From contig NC_058342.1 in NCBI RefSeq assembly GCF_905475395.1, positions 36,674,140 to 36,738,139 of the forward strand: a stretch of DNA of 64,000 bases. The letters are read 5' to 3'. This DNA comes from Chrysoperla carnea (Eukaryota; Arthropoda; Insecta; Neuroptera; Chrysopidae). The number at the start of each line of letters is the position of its first letter. Position 1 is the stretch's first letter. Of the stretch, positions 39,001-50,549 are shown piece by piece. The position numbers were made by a program, and so were the translations under genes. Below the pieces are notes generated by a model. That model was not told the origin of the DNA. It worked only from the letters and a program-made list of their open reading frames with translations, and did no database searches.

Positions 39001-41054
39001 TTTCCTTTCTCAAAGAAATTGAGTCATGATCAAACACCAGATGTGATGAGTTCATGTGATTCTCACTTTTCATGTATTCATCATTTAGGATACAGTAAAT
39101 ATCTAAATCTTGACCCTCTTCCAAAACGATATCACCTTTTGGCTTTGTCACTAAAAAAAAGATAAGAAAATTACCATTTTTGAAGTTATACTTTTTTAAA
39201 CGTCTTATGCGAGTAAATTTTTATTATTTTTATATAGGGTGACGCAAAAATCAAGTAAATCGATTAACTAAATGTCACTCACAATATACAAGGTAGTACA
39301 ACAAAATTAAATAAGATATCATGGTAATCAAGAAAAAAAAAATTAATGCATCTTTGAAATTTTATTTATTAGTTCTTTACAGGTTGTAAACACTTCGTAA
39401 AAAGAATTCCATCTTTCAGGGGCGTACCTAACCCCCTTTTTTAAGGGGGTGGTTGATGATTTTAATCAATTTTTTACAAAATTACATGCATCAAATTAAA
39501 ACAAAAGTTCTAGCTGAAGTATTTGCCCCCATTTTAGAAAAAGTATCCATCTTGTAAACCGTTAGAGACAGAATATAAGTTTAAATGTAAAAGTTATTCC
39601 TTATAAAAAAATGAACAATTTTTATTGGAAGCATTCTTTCGTAAACATCACTGTTTGCCCGTGAGGGCGCAACTTAGGAAAAAACTTGGATGTCCATTTT
39701 CTTCAAAGCTATAAAAAAAAAATTTGCTCGTATGGAAAGTTTTCTTGGATCCTTCCACATCAGAGACGTATTTTTTTTCTTGCTGACAAGATGGTGGGGG
39801 GCAGTGGGGGTTGGGGTGGTGACTGTTTATTTTATATCGTAATTAAAAATTATAATTTTTAGTCATTTTTCCCCGAAAATGTAAACTTATGCACTGTACA
39901 GAAGGTCAATCGAAGAGGATTGCGCATTCCAACCTCTGAAAAATTAAGTTAGAGAATGTTGAAAATATGTTTGAGTTAGAAAATATACCTTTTGGCAGCG
40001 CGAACTTCTCAACCCCTTTTCAACCCTCTTATGTACATATTTCGTTTTTTCAAAAATATAAAAATATTACTTGAATATGACCTTAGTGATACAGTTTCGT
40101 TTCTCAAGAGTTTCTTTTTTTTTATATGAAATATGTAAATTTTTATAGTCGATAAAAGTGCAAATATTGCAATAAAAGATGGATGCAATAAAAATTTCAA
40201 AGAATTTCTATAAAATGTTAAATTTTATATTTCCTATTTATATGTAATCATAAATCTTGTCTTCTAGATAATCTTAATCAATAAGGTACGCGAAAGCTTT
40301 ATCAACTTTTTACAAGCGTTACTAGGGTCATTTGGACCCAAAAATCGGGTTCATTTGTCGATTGGATGCATAGCTTCTGGGACATTGTTACCAGGTTTTC
40401 AAAACTACCAAAAAGATAAATCTAATCAATCATTTACCAAGGAAAATCTGTATTTGGGGCGCCCAAAACCGATCTTTTGACGACTAGAAGTTCATTTTGC
40501 TTCGAAAGATTTTTATTGTTCTGGTTACGAAAGTATCTCTTAATGGCATTATGTCATGTTGTGTGAAAATGTATGGGCAGCTATGAACTTATTCCTTAAC
40601 AGTGATATTTTAATATTTACCTGTAGGCACTTTTTTTTAGCGCCATTATATTGATAATTAATGATTTGAAAATTAATGCAATTATGGAAAAGTCAGCAGA
40701 ATTAATAAAATTATTGCTTATTATAATTTTTTTTTAATTATTCAATTGAAAGGTACTGCGTTTTTCAAACAACGCAAAAATATTTTATAACATTGCAAAA
40801 AAAAAAAAAATCGAAAAATTTCATTTTCTACAATGCAACTCCCGGAAAATCGCAAAAATGATTAAAAAAAAAGTGTAATACTTACTGCCGGGTGTATTAA
40901 AACTCGCACATCTTTCATCTGGTGATCGTTGCGTTGTTTGTTGTGTTGCGCCAAACACAGACGTCAAACACAAAATAAAATAAATTAAAATTAAAAATAA
41001 ATGAGTTCTAATGGGACTGGGACATCCCATTATTTGGCTCCGAGACCATTTCAT
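33099..41054 (-). CDS. dome: Domeless, JAK/STAT cytokine receptor of the gp130 type
   Basis: Fourteen coding exons with continuous phase: 41054-40886, 39150-38875, 38716-38393, 38159-37491, 37405-37257, 36875-36722, 36646-36485, 36402-36226, 36156-35951, 35822-35714, 35304-35143, 35063-34826, 34618-33688 and 33605-33099; 1410 codons. Residues 1-35 are a signal peptide (hydrophobic run HLFLILIYFILCLTSVFG). An Ig-like region (~57-148) follows, then the cytokine-receptor module with FQCYSNNWQNLTCKW and a degenerate WSxWS-like CCWSGYANYTF. Five or so fibronectin III repeats come next, including the conserved TIFWC...RPFQCNGYLNW. One membrane segment lies at ~904-927 (LLMYCILVMFLLIAICLF). The ~480-residue tail begins with a box-1-like VEVKLPPG and carries several tyrosine motifs (GYVTL, GYVPH twice, PYVSL). 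In insects the receptor binds Upd-type cytokines and signals through Hop and Stat92E. Drosophila Dome is of similar length (~1280). An upstream acceptor at 41071 implies at least one non-coding 5' exon not located. Confidence 0.95.
34690..34800 (-). repeat. Family D repeat, short copy in a dome intron
   Basis: The minus strand shares AAACAATAGATGCTTTGTCG and the flanking GTTATTGTCAG(C/T)TT with 36950-37195 and 54660-54945. It lies in the intron between the transmembrane exon and the long cytoplasmic exon. Confidence 0.75.
35380..35530 (-). repeat. Interspersed repeat with a TGTCTGTC run in a dome intron
   Basis: The intron sequence CCCCGAACTAAAAAAAGGTG followed by GTTTGACC, a (TGTC)n run and CATCGTAGCGCCTAAATCGA resembles a repeat I know from several insect genomes. 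Strand and ends are uncertain and only one copy is visible here. Confidence 0.45.
36950..37195 (+). repeat. Family D repeat, copy in dome intron
   Basis: Shares ATAGTGTGCTGTGCCCGTCA, AAACAATAGATGCTTT and GTAGTATAATTT with 54660-54945. The AAACAATAGATGCTTT phrase occurs twice within the copy (near 37035 and 37155), so the unit itself is internally duplicated, as it is in INO80's intron. Confidence 0.8.
39335..39680 (-). repeat. Composite repeat (type C), copy 2, in dome intron 1
   Basis: Matches 25684-26045 across its length: AATGCATCTTTGAAATTTTA at the left, ACTTCGTAAAAAGAA in the middle and GCCCGTGAGGGCGCAACTTA at the right. It lies in the large first coding-region intron (39151-40885). Confidence 0.75.
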
Positions 41055-41071
41055 TTTTATACAATTATTTT

Positions 41072-43480
41072 CTGCAACAAAAGTGAAAAAATATTTATAG
41101 TTTAATATAACACCAGCCAGCACCTCCACTTAACACTTTAACAGATTCTTAAATTTAACAATAATCATAATCATAATACAACAATTCATTCATCAAATCA
41201 ATCAAAATTATTCTCATACCATTCATAAAGTTTTATCAACAACAGGTACAGGCAGTCACACACTCACAGTCACTAACATTCAAGTCACTAATCTTAGATC
41301 ATATATTTTACTAGATAGGCCCAACGTACACCAAGCAAAGAGCTTATATATAAAATAGAGGCTTAAAAGCATAGGAAACGCAATAAGTGAATTATTGACC
41401 CCCAAAAAAAGAGACCGAAAAAAGGTACCGTCTTCCCTCTTTGACTCTAAGCTTGATTAAGCGCTATATAAATATTTTGAATTATTGTAAAACACGTCTG
41501 TATATTTCATAGAGTAGATATAAGACAGACGAAGACAGCTCAAAATTTCGGCGCCCGAAAGAATTGTACCTAATGCAGCACAGTGGCACTATAGCAGGTA
41601 TAGGGATGTAGATGCATGGCATTTATTCAAATAAATTTTCTAAAAAAAGATTGGAAAGGGAGGTGACACTCTATATAATTAAAATGAAATTCTGAGTATT
41701 ATAAAAATTATTACGGAAAACTTGAATATTATTTAAATAAAATAGCTATTCTATTCAAAATAGCCAATTTCTTTTAATTCAATAATTTAATGTAATGCAT
41801 ACACTATAGTACAATACAGTACAGGACAGGACTAACTCACTACAGAAGATAACAGATAGGGTGTCACCACACTTTACTTTTCATCAATTGCACAGGTCTT
41901 TAATAACGACTCAAAAATACAAAAATTCACTTCATTCTATTTGATAATTCTTACCCGACTGAACAACGCAAAGGGGTGGTAATGTGTTTATCAGTCTATA
42001 CACGGTGTTCTATTATTGATAGTAGAAAATTATACCAGTAAATTGAGCTTATCAAGACAAATGGAAAAGCTCTTTACCAAATTTCGATCTGAGGCCTAAT
42101 TCGGGAGATATAACTATGGAAAAAATAGAAAAATTTATGCATTCACAGATCAATCAAACTCATTAAACGATGTAAGTGTCACTTCAGAATATAGAGGGAT
42201 TGTAAATTGGGTAACAAATACTAAAACTAATATTTATCAAATTATTTCACCAATACAGAGACACTTAAATGTGGGAGGTATCAACATATGGAGGGGATTA
42301 AATTGTGTCCCAAAAATTAAATTTTGAGCACGAAGAAACACAAAAACATAAAACAAATTTTTAGCGAGTTTCAAAAGAAAAATGTAAAAGTAAGTAAATT
42401 GATAGCGTTGATTATTAAACACTCAGTAGTTTTAAAACAATACATAATGATATTAATAAATCCTAAATTAAAGAGAAGTTTTATAATGCAACGTTTATAC
42501 AGAATTTTAAGAATTTTAAAATGATTATTGCAAATTTGAAAAATATAGGAAATAATTAAAAAGTTAAAAACAATGTTGTAATCAGTTTTTAGGAATAAAA
42601 CAACATTTTATTTTAATTTTAAATTGAAATTTAAAAATAGACAACAATTTTTAATTTAAGTAGAAATCAACGTTTTTATTATTTTATCATCAACGAATTA
42701 TTATCTTTATCTTCACAGATGAAAACATCCCATTTTTAATAAAATAATGTACAGAGGCTTTGTGAAATATTCAATGAATCATTGCAATGCATTGGTTCAG
42801 TTTAATCACAAGATCGAATTAGAAGTAGTCCGGGAGTGGACTGCAAAATCACTTGACTCATCGATAACCGGCTCAAATTTTGTAATAAAGCAGCAATCAA
42901 ACCCGTAAAACTTATGGCTTTAGTGGTGCGAAAAAGCTTAAAAACCACGAAAATTCAAAATTTTTCAAAATAACAACTAAAAACAAACAATTGATCGAAT
43001 TAATTGTTGAAATGTCATGCCTTTATCAGGTAAGTAAAGAAAGATAGTCACTCTTACACACAAAGTAATAAGAGTAACAGAGAACACACATAAACCGACT
43101 TCACATTTTCAAAACCACATTTTCATCATCAAAAACTGTTGGTTTCCTGTTCCTGTAATGGTTTTGTTGGTTTTGTCAGTTAATCGATAATTAGTTCAAT
43201 TCAATAAAATAATTCAGTGTTGAACACGCTTAGAGTCTAATTTTAATTGTAAATGGTATAAATGCATTTGTTTGTGTCAACACTGTTTAACTGTTCAGTG
43301 CTCCCTGCATGGTATCTCTCCCCCCTGGGGAGTTCTTAATAATTATTTATGTAAATGCCTTTATATTTTATATTGCATATTCATAAAATTGTGGGCTAGT
43401 AACACCTCATCTGAATGTCGTCAGCTTATAAAAACTTTCTATTCACATTTTTCGAATGGAAAATTTTGTGCAAGATCACA
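41072..43480. other. Upstream of domeless: gene-free
   Basis: This DNA lies 5' of the first coding exon of dome and should hold its non-coding 5' exon(s) or promoter. I cannot place the transcription start. It contains a single arm of the 27974-28299 foldback family at about 42826-42925. No other coding sequence is recognised. Confidence 0.4.
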
Positions 43481-43484
43481 TTTT

Positions 43485-43945
43485 AACAAGTGAAAACAAA
43501 CAATTGACTGAGTTAATTGTTGAAATACCATGTATAGACAATGTAAATTACGCAATCGTTTGTTAGAAAGCCACACATATAACTGATATTCCCATAACAC
43601 AAATTATAGAATTTGCGCCCTCACGAGTAAACAGTGAAGTTTGTGAAAAAATGTTTCAAACAAAAGTTGTTTATTTTTTGATAAGCAACATTTTTTACAT
43701 TTAAACTTTTGTTCTATCTGACCTCACTTTTTACGTTATGAGTACGCTGTAAAAATTTCAGCTTGATATCTCTTTTCGTTTTTGAGTAATCGTGATGACA
43801 GAAGGACAGACGACAGACAGACAACCGGAAATGGACTAATTAGATGATTCTATAAACACCTATACCAAAATTTTGTTACAAACTTGGGACTAAACTTAAT
43901 ATACTATGTATATTTCATATATACATGGTATAATTAAAATCTATG
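43485..43945 (+). repeat. Family B repeat, full copy
   Basis: The reference copy of the family. Head palindrome CAATTGACTGAGTTAATTG, a CGCCCTCACGAGTAAACAGT block, AACAAAAGTTGTTTATTTTT, TTTAAACTTTTGTTCTATCT, TGATATCTCTTTTCGTTTTT, a GACAGACGACAGACAGAC run, CCGGAAATGGACTAATTAGA and a tail ending TTGGGACTAAACTTAATATA. No coding capacity in any frame. Confidence 0.9.
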
Positions 43946-44414
43946 AATTCTAACAAAAATATTAACATAATTAGTGTTCAGATGCGGAGGTTGTAGACAC
44001 AACTATTTGCTGTGGGGTCACCAGACACGCTTTCCCGTTTAATTATTCAAATGTATTTCCTACAATCAATTTTCGTGTTGAGTAATTTTCTCTTGAAAAT
44101 ATAATCTTCTAATCTTTTTTATTTTTTATTTTGCACACTCTGTATATTGAGCATCCTGTACATTAAGGATGAAATAACGTTTTTATGAGAGAAAAACTTC
44201 AGTAGGAAATTTTGTAAAAAATAAAACTGAGCAATTTTGTGTTTTTAAGATGATTAATCGTTTAATTTTAAGGGGAGAGGGGTATAATTTAAGCCTTTTT
44301 ATGAAAGTCTTGTGAAGTTTCTTTTTTCGGATTTTCAATCTTTTTCAAAAATACTAATAAAGAACTTCGTTACCGTTAGAAACTCGAATTTAAACGAGTA
44401 TATTGAATACAAAT

Positions 44415-44690
44415 AAATGAAAATAAACAATTGACTGAGTTAATTATTGAAATACACTGTTCTATCTCTTACGCCTTACAAAATGGGTCCCCAATTGTGA
44501 CCCATTCTGCTTTTTTTATGAACTCTAAATTCACTTTTTACGTCTTGACAGATAGACGGACAAATAAAAATGAGCTTTATAAACACTTACACCAAAATTA
44601 ATTTGTTTGTGCCATCAATATTTCTAAGCGTTACAAACTTGGGATAAAACCTAATATACTCTGATATATTTCATATATACAGGTTTTTAT
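44415..44690 (+). repeat. Family B repeat, internally deleted copy
   Basis: Head (CAATTGACTGAGTTAATTAT) and tail (AACTTGGGATAAAACCTAAT) are present but the central 150-200 bases are missing. Confidence 0.8.
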
Positions 44691-44939
44691 AAAAATTATA
44701 AAGTTTTAATAAAAAATTTTGCGAAAATTAAACGAATCGTTTTCGAAATATTGTATCAAATTTTTTGCGCTTCTCGAAGCTCGAATTTTTGAATGAATGG
44801 GACAACTGTAGATACACAAATTTGATTGATGATTTGATTTAGAAACGTATATTTTCCATTTTGATAGAAGTGGCAAGTCCTACCGAACAAGAAGTGTATT
44901 TTGACGTATTTTGACCCGATGAATCAAAATTTTCAGCTT

Positions 44940-45330
44940 GTTACGGGTAAACAGTGATGTTTACGAAAAAATGTTTCAAACAAAAGTTGTTTATATTTTA
45001 ATAAGGGACATTTTTTACATTTAAACTTTTGTTCTATCTCTAACGGTTTACAAGATGGGTTCTATGTTGCTCATTTACGAACTCGACCACACTTTTTACG
45101 TCCTGTGTACGCTATAAAAATTTCAACTTGATATTTCTTTTCGTTTATGAGTAATCATGATGACAGACGGACAGACAGACGAAAGACGGCAGACAGACAA
45201 CCGGAAATGGACTAATTAGATTGATTTTATGAACACCTATACTAAAATTTTGTTGGTAGCATCAATATTTTTAAGCGTTACAAACTTGGGACTAAACTTA
45301 GTATACCTTGCATATTACATATAAATTTGA
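44940..45330 (+). repeat. Family B repeat, copy lacking the head
   Basis: Starts at GGGTAAACAGTGATGTTTAC and runs through ACCGGAAATGGACTAATTAG to TTAGTATACCTTGCATATTA. It is about 90% identical by eye to 43640-43945. Confidence 0.88.
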
Positions 45331-46866
45331 GTAAAATGCTACCTCTAAAAAAATTTTGAGCTTTTAAAACAAACATTATTGCCATGCTTCTCATAAATCC
45401 TTAATAAAAGCACAAAATAATTGCTAATAAAACATCTCTTACAAATTTTTCGATCAGAAAATTGGCTAAAATGTAAAAAATAAATAAAAATTGAATAATA
45501 AATGATCTTACTTTACAAATATAAATTGGTAAATAGTTAGCGATGTGGTCGATGAGTTTAAATTAACAGGTGAACAGATAAAACAGATGAACAGGTTCTA
45601 AGTAATGGTTAAGTTAATCGCTGGTACTTGACTTAACTCTTAAGTAATGTTTTCTATTCATTCACGAAATTCCACTTAAAACGATAATTCACTTAACACT
45701 ACAATTAATTATTGAAGTAAGTGAGTGAATTGAACTTGACTAGAGAATGTGTTAAAATGGTCCAACGATCCAGACCAATCCAGTATTCACAACAATTGAA
45801 GCTTCTCTATTGTTTTGGTTTTGATTGTTGCAACAGAATGAGAATAAACAATCAGAACACAAGATAAGACTGAAGAGTTGTAGAGGATGATCACTTAATA
45901 ATAAAGATGTAATCCATTTGTTCAGATCAATTTATAGAGGGATTTGTTTTCAAGAATAACTTTGAAAAAAAAAGTGCACGTTGCGATGTCAAACACAGAA
46001 AACAGATTACGAATTCTACAAAGAAAAAAAACTTTTCTATCTAAAATAGTATAACAGACTATTCTTTTTTCTAGCTACAGGGTCGCACTCTGGAATATTT
46101 ATATCAAATTTTCGGACAAAATATAATAAAGAGATTTTTATGCTCAAAATTGATACCAAAGACTTTTTTTCATATTTGTCTTCAAATCCAATTATTTCTT
46201 TTTCAATTTTTTAAATTTGGTTTTTGCTTCTGGTCCACTTTTTTTCCTATCAATGCTTGCTTTTTTTTGCGAAGGAAATGGTTTGGTCCGGCCATAGTCA
46301 AATCAGAAGAAATTAGAAAACTCAGCGCTAGGCAAATCCTGGGTTTCAGTACATCAGTTGGTTATAATAGCCACTGAAAAGCGTAGCGGGGATAGAGTAC
46401 AAGGGTCTATTTGCCTAGGTGCTCTGAACCATTGCTTCGAGGCCCGATGCTCGAGCATGGCCCGCTAACCTCCATACTCATACTCATACTCATTGCTTTT
46501 GTTTCCACGTAAGGAGTTTTTTGGAATTATAAGTTACAAATTTTCACTGGAAAACTGCTTGCTTCTTTCTTTGACTTTTGACTTAAGCTATCTTAATCTC
46601 TATTCTTATCAGAGTCTTAAAAGAAAATCACAAATTCAGGCAAGATTTTTTTCATGTTATATTTTTCATGTCAAAATGTTATAGAATACTTAATCTTTGC
46701 CCTCTTACAAAAAATTTTACTCGGCAAAAAGGGACACAAAAAGCTTTAAGATTGATAAATTTAATGAAACAACGTTACCTTTTTTTAACAGCAACTGATC
46801 AAAGGAAAAATAATCACAGAACAAAGTTTGTCCTTAGAAATAAATCGTTTGAAAGAAATTGTTTCA

Positions 46867-47085
46867 GAATTTGATAAAATTTAGTTTATAGGGTAATTTG
46901 GCTCCAAAAAATTACAAAAATCGGTTTCATTTGTTGATTAGATGCACAACTTCTGAGATATTGCTATATTCGGGGCGATTTTGATTGATATTTCAAAACC
47001 TAATCGTCCAATCATCGAATAAACCCGATTTCTGTACTTTTTGGGTCAAAATTAACTTATAAACTAAGTTAAATCGAAATTGAAA
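46867..47085. repeat. Hairpin repeat family F, copy
   Basis: The left part (ATAAAATTTAGTTTATAGGG, CAAAAATCGGTTTCATTTG) is mirrored by the right part (CGAATAAACCCGATTT, AACTTATAAACTAAGTT). The centre shares ATTCGGGGCGATTTTGAT with 49805-49975. Weaker relatives are near 40,320-40,450 and 6,800-6,850. Confidence 0.7.
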
Positions 47086-47689
47086 GCAAAAAATTTTAAC
47101 GATTTTTTTTTTACATTTTCACGATTCTTATAAATCGTATCGTAATCTTCATAGCAAACCTCGAAAATAAAAGAATTGACTACTGAATACTGTCCTGTGC
47201 ATTGTATCTGTCACAATTGTTAACTGACAATGATTACACGAAGCTCTAAAGGTGAAAGCTCCCTCTAAAGGTTGTAGTTAGTAGAGTAGAGTAGAGTAGA
47301 GTAGATAAGTAAAGCTCAAAGCTCCACCTCCCAGTCCCAGCCATTGTTATGCTATCGACAACGACATGGACATCGACATGTTTAGAAATATAATACTGAT
47401 ATTGAAAAGAAAAGTATTTAATATAAACAATGAAATGTTTATAAGTAATTTATAATAAATATTTATTATAAATATTTTTTATTACTCACTCTACCCTACT
47501 TAAATATATAGATGTGAATGGTAGAGCAGCTAATCAACCCTACGATACCCTATTATATCATTGTATAATGTAAAGTCATTCATCTCAAACGAATCGTTAA
47601 ATATTTTCTGAGATATATCACTATTATATCATATTCAATCACTGAAAAATATCTAATCTAAAGTCCGCAATATACATGCCAATCAAGTG

Positions 47690-48625
47690 TATTTAACTTT
47701 AATAGACCGGCAGATAATGACAAAAAAACGTTCTTCCATTTTCTATTGCATGTCTTTTTATATATGTAATATGCAAGGTATACTAAGTTTAGTCCCAAGT
47801 TTGTAACGCTTAAAAATATTGATGCTACGCACAAAATTTTGGTATAAATGCTCATAAAATCACCTAATAGGATCGTTAGTCAAAAATAAATCATGAAATT
47901 TGAAAAAAGTTAAAATTTATGTAAAAATATACTTAAATATTCTGATTTCGAGTCATAAAAGCACATTTTTCTTTTAAACTATTAAAATTAAAAATCGTAA
48001 TTTTTAAACTGTTTATCACGTGAATCTAAAACGCGAGTAAGCCTTGATGTGATGTCATAGCGGTATGAGTCACAGACCATCAATTAGTTCAGTGTAGACA
48101 GCTGGGTATAATATATACATAGATAAGAAGTATTTATATTTATTATAATCAGATGTCTATGAATATATCTGTCAAACTTATTTGTGTTATTTCGTATAAT
48201 GATACCGATATTACGTCATCAAATTGGATGCCCGCGTTTTTGACAGTTTAAAAAAGGTTTAAAATTTAAGTTTTTGGCAAGAAAGTTTGTGTATTTTTCC
48301 GAAATAAATTTTTTGTGGCTTTTTATTAGCAAAATCATCATTTTAAGGTACTTTTTCAAAAATAGTGGAATACCCTATTAGTCCATTTCCGGTTTTCCGT
48401 CCGTTAGTGCGTCTGTGAACACGATAACTTAAAAACGAAAAAAATATCAAGCTGAAATTTTTACAGCGTACTCAGGACGTAAAAAGTGAGGTTGAGTTCG
48501 TAAATGAGTAACATAAGTCAATTGGGTCTTGGGTCCGTAGGACCCATCTTGTAAAACGTTAGAGATAGAACAAAGGTTTAAATGTAAAAAATGTTACTTA
48601 TAAAAAAATAAACAACTTTTGTGAA
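47690..48625 (-). repeat. Family B repeat split by a family A insertion
   Basis: The minus-strand family B tail occupies about 47755-47867 (GTCCCAAGTTTGTAACGCTT to AAAATCACCTAATAG). It resumes at about 48378-48625 with TCCATTTCCGGTTTTCCGTC. In intact copies these two pieces are contiguous, so the intervening 47868-48377 is a later insertion. Confidence 0.85.
47868..48377 (+). repeat. Family A MITE, copy 4 (both ends present)
   Basis: The most complete copy. The right terminus is GGAATACCCTA and the left terminus TAGG is followed by ATCGTTAGTCAAAAATAAAT, matching the left end at 5466. Inverted TAGGGTATTCC-type ends flanked by TA are consistent with a small DNA transposon derivative of about 0.5 kb. 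Confidence 0.9.
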
Positions 48626-49804
48626 TGTGAGAAAGTTTTCTGTCATCATCTCCTGGTCTATAAAGCAACGTGCCACCAGCTACCGCTGCACGGTGTGTGT
48701 ACATCAAATTTCCGGAAAAAATATAATGAAGGAGTTTTTATGCTCAAAATTGATTCAAAAGACTATTGCGATTGTGTCAACTTCACCACTCAACTTCGTA
48801 CGGTAATTGTATCACAATTGTGGCACCTCATATCGGTTGGTAAAAGAATTTTTGTTTTTCAGTGTAACAATTTAGGATGTGGTTTAGAATGTTGGATGGT
48901 AATGATGGTGGTTGATTTTTCGAATACGGACCTTCACGACAGGAATCTATTTATTATGGTTGGAAAACTTATAAATAATAATATTTATTTAATATTATGT
49001 TTATTTATACTATTGTAAACAAAACTGTCAACTCGCTGTAATAACTAACTATTCTGTAATACTTCGAAATGTCTTTTACTTTGACTCCACTCTCTAGAAT
49101 AATACTCTCGAGAAAGTCAATCAGAAAAAAAAATACTCTATTACCAAGAATTTATCATTCGAACAAGTACCTCCCTCTGATTCTATCAAACATATACATC
49201 TTATTTTAGATTTTGAATCGTAGACGAAACAATATCAATGAATCGGTTCGATTGTGACATTGAACCGAGCAAGGTTTCAATATTTCAACTTCGAGATTGA
49301 TCAATTTCTTCGAACACGGTTAGTAGGGAACTTAAAGAAAATAATTGACCAAAAATCCAATTTAACAAGTCACATAAAATACAGTGCAACCTCAATACAA
49401 CAAATCGGAAGAGAACAAGTGAATATTCGTTATATCAAGTAATTTGTTATATTGAGGTTATGTTGGTCTAAACTTTGTTATAAAAAAGTGATTAATGATG
49501 AGATCGATATGAGGCTGTCTCAACCTCATAGCGAGATCAAATATGGTGAATGGTGCGACGAGTGTGATACAACTACTATACGCGTGTGAGTGGTGAAGTT
49601 GACACAAACGCATGAGTTGTTTGTATGAAAGTAATAAACTGTGTCTAACAAATCTCTAATATTATTGTTTTGAATAATATTAATATTATAACAAAATACT
49701 GATGTGATTGTCACAACTACACGAACAGATAAAAAAATAAAAGATTTACATGGATTACTTTTTATGTACAATATCCGGGGAGGGGGACTTTGGTCGATAT
49801 CTTG

Positions 49805-49975
49805 TTTCAGAATTTGATAAAACTCAGTTTGTAGAGTCATTTGGGCCCAAAAATTACAAAAATCGGTTTCATTTGTCGATGGGATGTATAGCTTCTGAGT
49901 TATTTCAATATTCGGGGCGATTTTGATCGATATTTCGAAACCTAATCGCCCAGTAATCAAATAAACCCGATTTCA
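49805..49975. repeat. Hairpin repeat family F, copy
   Basis: Shares ATTACAAAAATCGGTTTCAT and ATTCGGGGCGATTTTGAT with 46867-47085 and has the same inverted edges (CGGTTTCATTTG against CAAATAAACCCGATTTC). Confidence 0.7.
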
Positions 49976-50403
49976 TTCATCACTAGTCCCATACACATAC
50001 ATACTTTATATAACTTTTCTAAACAATTTCAACATCTTACTTAAAACAAAACCTTAAAGGTTCAAAGGTTATCAAAATAGAATTCTTCAATCAAAATAGA
50101 TTTCTAACTAAAATTACAAAAAGAGAACAATTAATTTAATTTATAATAAAAAATTTACTATTCATCAATTCATAAATATTTTTTTTCAGAAATACACAGT
50201 CAAGTCAAGTCGTTAGCCGCAAAGCTCCATAACTAAGGACATATTTCCCACCCTCATTTAAAAACAGACTTCGTAAATCATAGTTAGAAAAATATAATGA
50301 CATCATAGATAGTAAAATATAATCGCGTCTTTCTAAGTTGAAATTCTAGCAATTAAATCCTCTTTATCTCGAAATTTATTGTTAATTATTATGCTATCAT
50401 CCT

Positions 50404-50517
50404 CCGAGGAAAAACTAATACCGGATCGTCGAAAGACAGGCAGGACCATCCAAAAAGGTTAGGTTGAGGGTCCCAAACCCCTAAGCTTTCGACGATCGTG
50501 TTTTCATTTTTCCTCGG
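50404..50517. repeat. Short inverted repeat, ~32-bp arms
   Basis: CCGAGGAAAAACTAATACCG plus GATCGTCGAAAG on the left is answered by CTTTCGACGATC and TTTTTCCTCGG on the right. The loop is about 50 bp and contains GGTTAGGTTGAGGG. It may be a small foldback transposon. Confidence 0.8.
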
Positions 50518-50549
50518 CATGCAGATTAAGCTTCTTATAAGATCTGAGT

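Noticed and set aside
49526-49960. 144-codon minus-strand frame as a gene
   Set aside because: It overlaps the family F hairpin repeat and repeated sequence shared with 46-49 kb; no domain.
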